NCBI GenBank assembly: GCA_002803225.1
Contig: NXFV01000002.1
Coordinates: 1 to 12,311 of the forward strand
DNA length: 12,311 nucleotides
Source of the DNA: Gamarada debralockiae
Taxonomy: Eukaryota; Ascomycota; Leotiomycetes; Helotiales; Hyphodiscaceae
Reading direction: 5' to 3'
This document shows positions 1 through 7,302 of this stretch, in pieces (positions within the stretch are counted from its first letter, which is position 1; every line of letters begins with the position of its first letter). The notes below the pieces were generated by a model. It did no database searches and was not told the origin of the DNA. It worked only from the letters and a program-made list of their open reading frames with translations. The position numbers and the translations under genes were made by a program.

Positions 1-9
1 TGACTAATA

Positions 10-49
10 CGATACGGTATCGGGCCAGTATCGATACCTCAGGTATCGA
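10..49. repeat. Nested GTATC/GATAC palindromes
   Basis: Three overlapping or adjacent inverted repeats lie in 40 bp: CGATAC-G-GTATCG at 10-22, the perfect palindrome GTATCGATAC at 28-37, and TCGATACCT-C-AGGTATCGA at 31-49 (9-bp arms, one-base centre). The last one contains the TGA stop of the minus-strand fragment ending at 39. It may be a cruciform or terminator-like structure. The function is unknown. Confidence 0.6.
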
Positions 50-370
50 AGCCGAGCCTGATCTCGCCCTCGCCCTCCACAACCCTCTCATGCAACTTCT
101 CCCTGGCAATCAGCACCGAAACTACCGCACTCGGCAGGAAAACATCCAAACGATCACCATGCCAAGTCCCCCACTGGCCAACCAATCCCTCTCCTCAACC
201 GTATCCCTCATTCCCAAAAGGAAATACACCAAAAAATCAGCCACACCCCTTGCCGTCAACCATGCCGTAAACGCACTGATATTCATCCACTCCCTCACTT
301 TCCTTTTCACTCTCGTGTTTTCCATCAGGAGCAAAATTCCATTCCTCACGCGCACACATGCCGAACCCAT
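39..370 (-). pseudogene. Frameshifted C-terminal fragment of a putative membrane protein
   Basis: I do not recognise the family. On the minus strand a frame is open from an ATG at 370 down to about 142. It includes a moderately hydrophobic stretch (reading ISAFTAWL..VADFLVYFLL) and then a strongly hydrophobic one (GLGMVIVWMF). The frame then stops, but the next frame continues without a gap as LPSAVVSVLIAREKL and a charged tail ending LGFDT before TGA at 39-41. Joining the two frames makes one good transmembrane helix followed by a positively charged flank, which is the main reason to think the fragment is real. The shift falls in a run of four A (plus strand, 139-142), so a single lost base explains it. 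Upstream, the same frame is open to 574 apart from one TAA at 371-373, so the N-terminal part and any introns are unresolved. All three frames of this region look fairly open, which lowers confidence. Confidence 0.33.
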
Positions 371-611
371 TTAGATTCCCCCAACTCGGCTTGCTCGATC
401 GTGAGAACAACGGTTTGTGTCCTGTTGGAGGAGCAGGTCAACGCGGACTTTCAGTGCTGCTACGATATCATGAGGCGGTTCTGGGTGAGAGAGTGGTCCC
501 ATGGCATTGCGCGTGAGTATTCGAGGCTTAAAGTGTAGAGTGAATACTTGTTGTGTGCTTTCCCGTCCGTGCATGCCAGGTCTATTGAGTTGACGAGGAT
601 GGAGATGGTGA

Positions 612-944
612 ATGAGAGGGAGGTCGTGTGTTGTTCGATATAGGATTTTAGGGTGGGGAGGGTCGCTTGATAGTATTTATCTAGTGGCTCTGGTTTTGGA
701 GGTCGTCGTTACCTCTGCAGATTGGAGAATCGAAGAAGATGGGACTAGCTTTTTGGTACCATGTTGGGATTCGGGTGTGCGGCATTTGAGAAAGGCTGAG
801 ATGTTTAGACGAGGGATAGCGACTTCCTACTCTTTGTTAAAATATAGGTACGCAACAAAGTTCGAGAATAGTCGAAGATATTCTGAGAGAAGCTGGAAGT
901 TTAATGTATCGATGAGATTGAAAATAGGCAGTCAGCGTCGTTGA
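612..944 (+). CDS. Unrecognised ORF, possibly a gene relic
   Basis: This ORF could encode 110 residues. Its middle part (residues about 35-72, containing SADWRIEEDG, LVPCWDSGVRHLRKAEMFRR) has a protein-like composition, whereas its ends look random. I do not recognise a family. An upstream plus-strand frame from an ATG at 358 could be spliced with a GTGAGT donor at 513 and an acceptor at 579, but that joined frame stops near 641 and does not connect with this ORF. The opposite strand of 39-574 also carries a competing reading. This may be an exon of a decayed gene or chance. No homologous feature allows a function to be given. Confidence 0.15.
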   Translation: MRGRSCVVRYRILGWGGSLDSIYLVALVLEVVVTSADWRIEEDGTSFLVPCWDSGVRHLRKAEMFRRGIATSYSLLKYRYATKFENSRRYSERSWKFNVSMRLKIGSQRR

Positions 945-1496
945 CTCACTCAAAGCGAGCGGGCGGAGTATGCCTTAACCGTAGCAAGTAGAGGCCAATA
1001 TTTACTCGCCCTATTGCCTGGTTAGGCGAGAGAACTATCTGGGCCAGAGTTCATTATAATGCCGGCAAAAGAACTTCCCTCTGTATCTTCAATGTAGCAT
1101 TGTATAAGTACCCATGGCGAATCAAAAGAGTATTGCGAAAGTTTTTCAGACGACTTTGTCGCTCTGTACATTTATCTAGCCAGGTTTCATCTTGTATCCC
1201 AAAAAAGTTCCAGGATATAACATAGGGATTCTTCGGTACGTGTGACGGATCTGTGATGTTGAACTAGCAACTGGGTGGTAGCTACTTTCTAGAGGCTCCC
1301 CGCTTGAGGCAGTCAAACTTTTGCGTTGCATGGATGCCATAATATTTTAAGCCCAAATCCATGCGATCGACAGAGAAATAATGTGGCAACACTTACTGCA
1401 ATAGGTTATGTAGTAACAGAGTTAGAACTTTTGCACTTCACGCCCTGGAGATAGATGTGTGGGGTTGCAACCTTCTTATTGTATGATCTTCGATTC

Positions 1497-1521
1497 CCAA
1501 GTGCTCGAATCGGGCACTTGG
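1497..1521. promoter_or_regulatory. 25-bp near-perfect palindrome
   Basis: Twelve-base arms flank a single central A at 1509. The left arm is CCAAGTGCTCGA and the right arm is TCGGGCACTTGG, matching in 11 of 12 positions, with the mismatch being a wobble-compatible pair. Such symmetry in a non-coding region suggests a binding site for a dimeric regulator or a DNA hairpin, but no known factor can be named. Confidence 0.5.
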
Positions 1522-1581
1522 TAAGTTTTTAAACCCAACAACTTTGAAAATGTGAAAAGGTGACTGACATTGACTCTAGCC

Positions 1582-1617
1582 AATCATGACAAACCAGCCA
1601 AAAATCCTGTCATGATT
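1582..1617. promoter_or_regulatory. Perfect 10-bp inverted repeat, 16-bp spacer
   Basis: AATCATGACA at 1582-1591 is the exact reverse complement of TGTCATGATT at 1608-1617. The element ends 57 bases before the ATG of the candidate small membrane protein, a sensible place for a regulator site. The regulatory role is inferred. Confidence 0.5.
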
Positions 1618-1674
1618 CCCCGTCAACCTCTAACTCGGAGATCTGCACTTCGCTACTAGCGAATACTTCGAGCA

Positions 1675-1934
1675 ATGGAACGGTCTTCCTGTCCACCCAT
1701 TAGCCACCAAGACATAGTCTTGGGCCTCGTAACGGCAGCAATTGTCATTATTGGCATTTCCTTCGTACTATTTTCAGGTACGTATGCACACGCAGAGATA
1801 AGGATACTGAATCAGATACATTGCTAGCCTGCTGAGAACGCGAGAAGTATTTACAGGCTAGGCATAGAAAGTATGGGCATGAGAAGGACGATGATGCAGG
1901 GGAGATTTCAAAGTTTTATGGTGGGAAGAGATGA
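1675..1934 (+). CDS. Candidate small single-pass membrane protein (two exons)
   Basis: An ATG at 1675 opens a short frame. A 13-residue polar start (MERSSCPPISHQD) is followed by one clear membrane helix of about 21 residues (IVLGLVTAAIVIIGISFVLFS). Unspliced, the frame reaches a TAG at 1825-1827 and gives 50 residues. A better model uses a GTATGC donor at 1782 and the TAG acceptor ending at 1867, and continues as KYGHEKDDDAGEISKFYGGK with a final Arg before TGA at 1932-1934, for 57 residues. This tail is basic then acidic, as expected of a cytosolic tail after a helix. Alternatives are a GT at 1765 paired with the stronger TTTACAG acceptor ending at 1856, which keeps the same tail frame, and a GTACGT donor at 1778, which gives an early stop. 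No strong branch point is visible. I recognise no family. It could be a true micro-protein or a chance hydrophobic ORF. Confidence 0.33.
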
Positions 1935-2050
1935 GTGCAGACAACAACTTGGCCGCAAAAAGAGACACGTATGATCCAAAACTTGTATTCATTCACTCAT
2001 AAATTAGAAGTGTCGATCTCGCGACTTCACGGTATATCAAGAATTCGAGA

Positions 2051-3172
2051 TTAAGGATGGAACATCCACTCCCCCTCCCCAAAAACAATCTCAAACTCAA
2101 CACCCTCAAAAGTCCCCACCGTCGCACACAAATCATGATACCCCTCCAACCCCGTAACCGGTAAATCCTCGACCGAATCCCCCTCCTCATGCAGATTCCA
2201 GCTCCCATCCACCCTTCCGTCTCTCGTCAAAAATATCTCCACATTAATCGGAGTCTGTGCTTCCGTCTGCGCCTGTCCATAGCTAGGCGGAGCGCTTAAA
2301 TCCCGTTTCGAGAACGACATCCCGATTCCAATTGTCTCGCCGGGATGGAAGGGTGATGTGAAATCTTTTCCGCCCCAGCGATCGTTGATATATTTACTGC
2401 CATCGTCACCGTGCACGGCTAGGGAGCCGCGATGCCAGCCGGGAAGACGGAAGGTCGGGTATGGAGGGGCTGAGAAGCCTATTGCTAGACTAACTTCCCT
2501 CCTATTCTTCTTCGATATGCGGACTTCGTAATATATCGTCTTCTTCTGCCCCGTATGGAGCGGCGAGTGCGCGTGTACTGAATACAGTGGTATCATAGAC
2601 GCAATGCAGGAATCAGGACAATTGGCTTTCGTCTTCCCCGCCCAAACTCCAGGCCGCGGCCTGTCCAGCAGGCCAGCATATGAACGCGGTTTTATGACGC
2701 CAATCTCGCCTTTTTGAAGGGCGAAGAAAGCTTCTTGACGTAGGTATGCGGGAGACAGGAGCGGGTTGGCTCGACACCATGATTCGCCTTGTTCTGCTTG
2801 TATTTCAGTCGCGTTGTTGGTGCGGCTTTGTTGGTTGCCAACTGATGGAGGAGGCGGGAGGAGAGAGGTGTCTGGGACGGCGGTCTGCCAGTCGTGGTAA
2901 GGTGCTTGACCCGGTGGAGGGCCGGGAGGAGGCGCGTAGTCTGTGTGCGAGGGAGGTGGACCTGCTGGCGGTGTGTATTCGGAATGGGAGGTAGGGGGAC
3001 CGGGAGGTGGGATGCAGGACCGGGAGTGTGGAGGACCGGATGGAGGAGCGTAGGATTCATTCTTGGGCATTTTGCTTGTGGTTGGGGAGGGTTCGGGTTC
3101 GGTTTGGATTGGGCGTGCGTTGGAGAGTCGAGATGAGGGGTCTTCTCCTTTCATACTATTTCCAAAACACAT
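2051..3172 (-). CDS. SPRY-domain protein with proline-rich N-terminus
   Basis: This single-exon gene encodes 373 residues and starts with MCFG, the N-terminus I recall for this conserved fungal family. Residues about 41-90 hold four imperfect copies of a Tyr-x-Pro-Pro-x-Gly-Pro-Pro motif (YAPPSGPP, CIPPPGPP, YTPPAGPP, YAPPPGPP). A linker with HDWQTAVPDTSLLPPPP (93-109) follows. The C-terminal SPRY fold runs from about 196 to 365, with the strand motifs TIYYEVRI (212-219), VSLAIGFS (227-234), PGWHRGSLAVHGDDG (244-258), GETIGIGMSF (278-287), VEIFLTRDGR (311-320) and LCATVGTF (348-355). SPRY domains are protein-interaction modules, and some fungal members act as adaptors for ubiquitin ligases. 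No transmembrane helix is seen, so it differs from Ssh4/Ear1-type SPRY adaptors. The partner and pathway are unknown. It is divergent from the amidase gene and shares its 426-bp intergenic region. Confidence 0.9.
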   Translation of the reverse strand: MCFGNSMKGEDPSSRLSNARPIQTEPEPSPTTSKMPKNESYAPPSGPPHSRSCIPPPGPPTSHSEYTPPAGPPPSHTDYAPPPGPPPGQAPYHDWQTAVPDTSLLPPPPSVGNQQSRTNNATEIQAEQGESWCRANPLLSPAYLRQEAFFALQKGEIGVIKPRSYAGLLDRPRPGVWAGKTKANCPDSCIASMIPLYSVHAHSPLHTGQKKTIYYEVRISKKNRREVSLAIGFSAPPYPTFRLPGWHRGSLAVHGDDGSKYINDRWGGKDFTSPFHPGETIGIGMSFSKRDLSAPPSYGQAQTEAQTPINVEIFLTRDGRVDGSWNLHEEGDSVEDLPVTGLEGYHDLCATVGTFEGVEFEIVFGEGEWMFHP

Positions 3173-3345
3173 GTTTGGTTAGCAATTGGATCAGTGGCGA
3201 TAGCAGAGAGTATGAGGGGATAACAGATCCTTTATAATTGTCATTGGGCTGTTCTCAGCGACGTTGAGTGCCAAGAGAGGCGCAAGAAGGCTGAAAGCAC
3301 TAAAAATCGGGGTTTAGTTTTGCCGACAGGTGTCTTTCTCAGCCC

Positions 3346-3365
3346 TGTCTTGTCTTGTCTTGTCT
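3346..3365. repeat. TGTCT microsatellite, four units
   Basis: Four exact tandem TGTCT units lie in the shared promoter, with a partial unit on each side. Length variation here could alter promoter spacing. Confidence 0.85.
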
Positions 3366-3401
3366 TGGTGCCACAGTGAAGTTGACCGAAACATTTAATT
3401 T

Positions 3402-3415
3402 CCACGTGAACGTGG
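3402..3415. promoter_or_regulatory. E-box palindrome CCACGT-GA-ACGTGG
   Basis: Perfect 6-bp arms are separated by two bases, and the left arm also completes a CACGTG core at 3403-3408. CACGTG is the established target of bHLH factors in fungi. It lies 184 bp before the amidase start and 229 bp before the SPRY start. Binding is inferred. Confidence 0.45.
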
Positions 3416-3457
3416 CTGAAATCAACGACATCTGGTGGAAAAAAAGCGCGCCTTCTC

Positions 3458-3477
3458 TATAAAGTTGAGGATATAAA
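3458..3477 (+). promoter_or_regulatory. Two TATAAA boxes upstream of the amidase gene
   Basis: TATAAA occurs at 3458-3463 and again at 3472-3477, about 141 and 127 bases before the amidase ATG. This is a plausible distance for a core promoter with a leader of roughly 60-100 bases. Confidence 0.5.
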
Positions 3478-3598
3478 TCGCTCATCATGTTTCGATGATT
3501 CGGACTCTTCTGAACGCGCACCTCCTAAGCAGTGTCTCGCGTCGATCTGGGCTCAAACGTCAACAATCGTTTATCTGACCGCAGATCTCAGGTACAAA

Positions 3599-5761
3599 AT
3601 GGAGCAGTCGAATGAGGGAAAACAGAAGTTCTTTGGATATCCCAAGGCCATCGAGGCGCCAATCACCCCATATAAGAAAGCCGACGATGCCAATCCGGTC
3701 TTCAGCGGAACTCTCTTAGTGGTTGGAGCATGGCTGTAGGAATCGCTGACTCCAATTTGGACATATGCTGACCTGCGGCAGGGTATCGAAACTGGAATTC
3801 GTCCAAAGGTTCCTATGGTCAAATGCCGGATTTGATGGTCTTCGGAAGCTAGATGACTTGAATTTGTACACTGAACGATGGGATGTAAGTTGCTCACCTT
3901 CTTTGAACAGCTGAAATCAGGTGCTGACTTCACAGCCAACGGTCATTCCTCTCCATCCGGATCCTTCCCCGGGTTACATGCCAAGACTCGAATCTGAATC
4001 GTTTACATCCCTACCAGCGAATATTCCGGGGAGGTATCGCTCGATTCCTGAGTATCACTCGCTGTATCTCTCCGGCGAACTCACCCCCCTAGCCGTGGTG
4101 GAATCCCTGCTCCCACTGATTCGCAGAGATCTTGACCAACCTTCCAACCATTCAATCGCATTTATCGATTGTCATGCTGAAGCGGTCATAGAGGCCGCAA
4201 AGGCTTCTACGCTTCGGTATAAGGCGGGCAAACCTCTGAGCAGTGAGCCGGGCTGATGATCGTTCAAATTGAATGAGTATTGCTAATACCCCGATTTTAT
4301 ACAGTTCTCGACGGTGTTCCAACAGCAATCAAAGACGAAATTGAAGTCGGTGGCTATCGAACTACAAATGGTCGGAAACGAAACGATGCCATATTCCCCA
4401 TAGCAGAAGAGTCGTCTTGGCCAGTGCAAAAGTGGGAAGAGGCAGGAGGAATCATTCTTGGCAAGCTCAATATGCACGAACTTGGTGCCGATACCACGAA
4501 CAACAATCCAAATTGGGGAACTCCGCGCAACCCACACAACGATCAGTACTATACCGGCGGTTCGTCTGGAGGAGCGGCCTATGCAGTCTCTGCTGGACTG
4601 GTTCCTGTTGCTCTGGGTGCTGATGGAGGAGGAAGTATACGTATCCCGTCTTCTTTTTGCGGTGTCTACGGCCTCAAGCCGTCCCACAGCCGCCTCGAGG
4701 ATACTGGAAGTACCGTCACAGTCACCGGACCTTTGGCAGCGAATATGTCGGATCTCGAAGCTGCATATCGCGTTATGGCTATTCCAAACCCATCCGATCC
4801 GAACTGCAGTTTGTTCGCACCGCCCGGCATTCCCACTAATCGCTCAAAGGTTTTGGGCATTTACAAAGAATGGTTTGATCGCTCAGATTCATCGGTTCTT
4901 GGCGTCTGCAATCCGGTGATCGAGTACTTTCGTGATAAACTGGGCTACTCCATCGTTCAAATCGAACTGCCCTACGCACCTGAAGGTCAAAGTGAGAACT
5001 TGAATCCCCCGATCCATGAGCTTTTGACCTGTGGATGAAGTCCATGGGGAGGATAATTAGAATCATTCATATACAATAAGCAATTGCTGACAACTTTATC
5101 CTCATTAGTTGCACACGCATTCACAATCCTCTCCGAAATGGCGAACCGCGCACGGCAAAACCCATCCTCGAAATTCTGGCTTTCCGGCTTCAACCCCGCG
5201 AACAAAGTCCTGCTCGCAGTAGGAAACCAAACACCCGCTCGCGACTACCTTCTCGCACAACAACTTCGCCAAATGTTGATGCAGCACCTCGCATTCCTGT
5301 ATCAAAAGCACCCTGGTCTCATTATTGTGACGCCCACGACGCCAATGGCGGGTAAGTCTCCCTCCTCGCAGAGCTCATAAAACCCGCTTAAGCTCCAATC
5401 TTTCATCTCTACTAAGCGATTGCTGACTCGAGTTTTCACAGGGTGGCCGATTGCGAAAGAAGTGGATTTGAAGCACGGCGTCACGGATGGAAATATGAGT
5501 ATTAGGAGTATGGAATACGTCTGGTTGGCGAACTTCTGCGGGAATCCGGCAATTAGTTGCCCGATTGGCTACGTCGACCCTGTTAAGGGAAAGGGGAAGG
5601 TGCCGATAGGGATGATGGCGATGGGTGAATGGGGCAGCGAAGACTCGCTATTGGAATGGGGAAGGGAGGCAGAGAGCTGGCTGAATGAAGGATATGCTGG
5701 CGGTCGTCAAAGACCGGCGAACTGGGTGGACGTTGTGGAGCAGGGGAAGTCGAAGATGTAG
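3599..5761 (+). CDS. Amidase-signature family amidase (six exons)
   Basis: The enzyme hydrolyses a carboxamide to acid plus ammonia or amine; the substrate cannot be told. Exons are 3599-3735, 3782-3884, 3936-4242, 4305-4991, 5109-5351 and 5442-5761, giving 1797 nt and 598 residues, a normal size for fungal members. All junctions keep frame. Introns (46, 51, 62, 117, 90 bp) have GTAGGA/GTAAGT/GTGAGC/GTGAGA/GTAAGT donors and branch-like GCTGAC or GCTAAT near each AG. Catalytic residues of the Lys-cisSer-Ser triad are Lys192 in GVPTAIKDE, Ser269 in GGSSGG and Ser293 in GADGGGSIRIP; the 24-residue Ser-Ser spacing equals that of FAAH. GKLNMHELG (235-243) and FCGVYGLKPS also fit the family. The first ~110 residues precede the catalytic domain and include a hydrophobic stretch (FSGTLLVVGAWLVSKL) that may contact membranes. 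I chose the 3599 ATG because it splices cleanly into the family-like N-terminus. The gene is divergent from the SPRY gene and looks functional. Confidence 0.93.
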
Positions 5762-5960
5762 AGTCCTTACTGATTGCTGGAGAATTCAATTGTTTATGCA
5801 GAATGAGAGATTGGGTTCTAAATATTCAACTTACATCTAGGTTGGCCGGGTGAAGTTTAGTCCCTACGAAGATGTCCCCTACGAAGATCTAGGGTCCTTG
5901 CTGATTGCTCATAATTCAATTGTTCACGGGGAATGAGGCATTGGTGTGCTAATTTCCGAA
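5751..5960. repeat. Imperfect direct repeat of the amidase 3' end
   Basis: Copy 1 (about 5751-5827) starts in the last amidase codons (CGAAGATGTAG) and runs into the 3' flank. Copy 2 (about 5882-5955) starts CGAAGATCTAG. Shared blocks include GTCCTT, CTGATTGCT, AATTCAATTGTT and GAATGAG. I judge identity by eye at roughly 75-80 percent over about 70 bp. The copies lie about 131 bp apart. The duplication probably arose locally and then diverged. Confidence 0.7.
5860..5888. repeat. Short tandem duplication, 14 and 15 bp
   Basis: GTCCCTACGAAGAT (5860-5873) is followed directly by GTCCCCTACGAAGAT (5874-5888), differing by one C. It abuts the left edge of the second 3'-end copy, so it may mark the duplication junction. 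Confidence 0.75.
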
Positions 5961-6059
5961 TTTATTTGAACAATTTAATTATCCGGTCCTTCTGACCCCT
6001 CAAGAAGCCTCTTGCCCAAAAACAACCCCAAAGGGAAATTCAAAGCTTCAAACCAGCAA

Positions 6060-6278
6060 CTACCAGTTCAACCTAATCATCCTCCCATTCTGAAGCGCCA
6101 GCCCCTCCGGAAGCATGGCCTCTTTCTCCCTATGCCCAACAAGAAAAGCACAAACACCCTTTCCATTCACACTCCCCAAAAACGCTTCCCATTCTTCAAT
6201 ACTTAGCAAATAAAACCTAGCCACACACCCCCATAATTTACTCGCCTTCCTGTCAGAGACTTTGATTTCGCGCCGCAT
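6060..6278 (-). CDS. Hypothetical 72-residue ORF, possible relic
   Basis: The frame has an ATG start with an in-frame stop just upstream and could encode 72 residues. The central part (FYLLSIEEWEAFLGSVNGKG then VCAFLVGHREKEAMLPEGLA) has the alternating charged and hydrophobic pattern of a real protein. It is more GC-rich than the AT-rich DNA that follows. No family is recognised and no splice partner was found, so it may be the surviving end of a larger gene eroded at the edge of the repeat island. Confidence 0.22.
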   Translation of the reverse strand: MRREIKVSDRKASKLWGCVARFYLLSIEEWEAFLGSVNGKGVCAFLVGHREKEAMLPEGLALQNGRMIRLNW

Positions 6279-6366
6279 TGCTTAATGAGGAAAATATTGA
6301 GCTAGGTTCTGTTGGAAGGTCTAGAAGGTACTTGTCAAAAATTATTACTAATAAGGAATTGGTAAA

Positions 6367-6398
6367 TAATCGGAATCGCATACCGATTAATCGATTCC
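6367..6398. repeat. Two interlocked 7-bp inverted repeats
   Basis: TAATCGG (6367-6373) pairs with CCGATTA (6383-6389), and GGAATCG (6372-6378) pairs with CGATTCC (6392-6398). The arms overlap, so only one hairpin could form at a time. It may be part of a decayed transposon end. Confidence 0.45.
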
Positions 6399-6669
6399 TA
6401 ATTGATTCTTTGGCACTAGTCCTTATCTAGTTAGCTTTATATAACGCATTTTTATTGATTCTCCTTTATAAACTACAATCACAACAGCAACTACAGCAAA
6501 AGGTATATACAAAGATTTTATTTAAGCTCCATTTCTAGCAGTGTGTACGAAGATAAAGTTAATACAGTGATCTTCCGGTCAAATAAAGAAAGTAAATCTT
6601 AAATTGCGACTATTGAAATTCCACTTTATTTCTAGTGCTTTAAATACTTGACTTCTGTCACGGGGCGAA

Positions 6670-6932
6670 TGCAAAGTGTGCAGTGCAAAAGCTCGTTTGT
6701 ATTACAAGAAGAATTAGCTAAAGAAGAAAAGTGAAGAAGAATCTGCTTCTTAGAAATTAAGGGGACGCGGCCGCTAGTGGCAATGGCAGCGGCAGTGGCA
6801 CGAACTGCGCCTGTTCACATAACAGCGCAGGCGCTTTAGCGCCAAGCATAACATCGGGTGCAACCCGTCACACATGGTTCTATATCACCAACCTACCAAG
6901 ACCTGAACTACAAGATAAGGTCTTCTTATGCA
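6670..6932 (+). mobile_element. Possible decayed copia-type retroelement fragment
   Basis: Two short broken frames suggest a Gag-protease junction. Frame 1 from 6670 reads CKVCSAKARLYYKKN, then a TAG, then LKKKSEEESAS and another TAG. This resembles a CX2CX4HX4C zinc knuckle that has lost its last two ligands and is followed by a lysine-rich linker. Frame 2 from 6776 reads SGNGSGSGTNCAC and then, at 6854-6871, SGATRH. Copia-type aspartic proteases carry DSGATRH or DSGASRH at the active site; here the catalytic Asp position is Thr. The order and spacing fit, but the matches are short and both frames are interrupted. No LTR, primer-binding site or downstream integrase was identified. It could be coincidence. 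Confidence 0.27.
6805..6843. repeat. Two adjoining GC-rich hairpins
   Basis: CTGCGCCTGTT (6805-6815) pairs with AACAGCGCAG (6821-6830) leaving one bulged base and a CACAT loop. Directly after it, GGCGC (6830-6834) pairs with GCGCC (6839-6843) around a TTTA loop. They stand out as a GC-rich island in AT-rich DNA and overlap the possible retroelement frame. Confidence 0.55.
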
Positions 6933-7080
6933 ATTAAGACAGTATCTTAAAGTAAAATGTAAAGAAAAAAATTAAGTTAATAGTTATATATATAGCAGGC
7001 TATTTAAAGACAATATTACTATATTACTGATTTCTTGATTTGTAATTTTGCTAGGATAACTTAGTAAGTTTAGTTTTATA

Positions 7081-7302
7081 TTATATAGATAGAGATATTA
7101 ATAACACGTTTTTAATATTCTCCACAGGGATTTGCTTTCGAATCAGCTGTTCTGTATGATGTACCACTTTGCGCACGAATGAAACGCTGATACTCTGCAC
7201 TCTCACTCCATATACACTGTGATTGCCCTCTGTACAAGCCTTCTTCAACCCCTTAAATACTGACTTCTGGGAAAGTCCTTCCTCAAGATTGGCATTGTCC
7301 AC
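7081..7302 (-). pseudogene. Unrecognised open frame, relic of a repeated-domain gene
   Basis: About 73 minus-strand codons are open to a stop at 7081. They begin at a GTG (7302), not an ATG, and the frame continues open upstream to a cluster of stops (TAA, TGA, TAG) about 60 bases further. The reading (VDNANLEEGLSQKSVFKGLK, then KACTEGNHSVYGVRV, ending QIPVENIKNVLL) looks protein-like. The phrase LKKAC-x-E occurs again in the same frame upstream, in the second DNA repeat copy, so two diverged units of a repeated protein segment seem to be present and the upstream one is broken by stops. No family is recognised. It is best read as a decayed gene or transposon piece. Confidence 0.27.

Larger units (their letters stand above)
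945..1674. other. Non-coding stretch
   Basis: I see no convincing coding frame in these 730 bases. The notable contents are the two palindromic elements at 1497-1521 and 1582-1617, both upstream of the small ORF starting at 1675. A weak TCGCC/GGCGA inverted repeat lies at 1006-1029. Confidence 0.6.
3173..3598. promoter_or_regulatory. Divergent promoter region between SPRY and amidase genes
   Basis: These 426 bases separate two genes transcribed away from each other, so they should carry both promoters. They contain a pentanucleotide microsatellite, a CACGTG-type palindrome and two TATAAA boxes facing the amidase, each listed separately. Confidence 0.7.

Noticed and set aside
2692..3060. 122-residue minus-strand ORF inside the SPRY gene
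   Set aside because: It is the out-of-frame reading of the proline-rich coding region; Pro/Thr/His-rich runs come from the CCN codons of the real frame.
4283..4687. 134-residue minus-strand ORF inside the amidase
   Set aside because: It is a shadow of the well-supported amidase exon 4, with no family features.
6767..6774. GCGGCCGC (NotI site) suggesting vector contamination
   Set aside because: The flanking sequence is not recognisable vector, and one 8-bp site is weak evidence. It lies inside a GC-rich block that reads as genomic.
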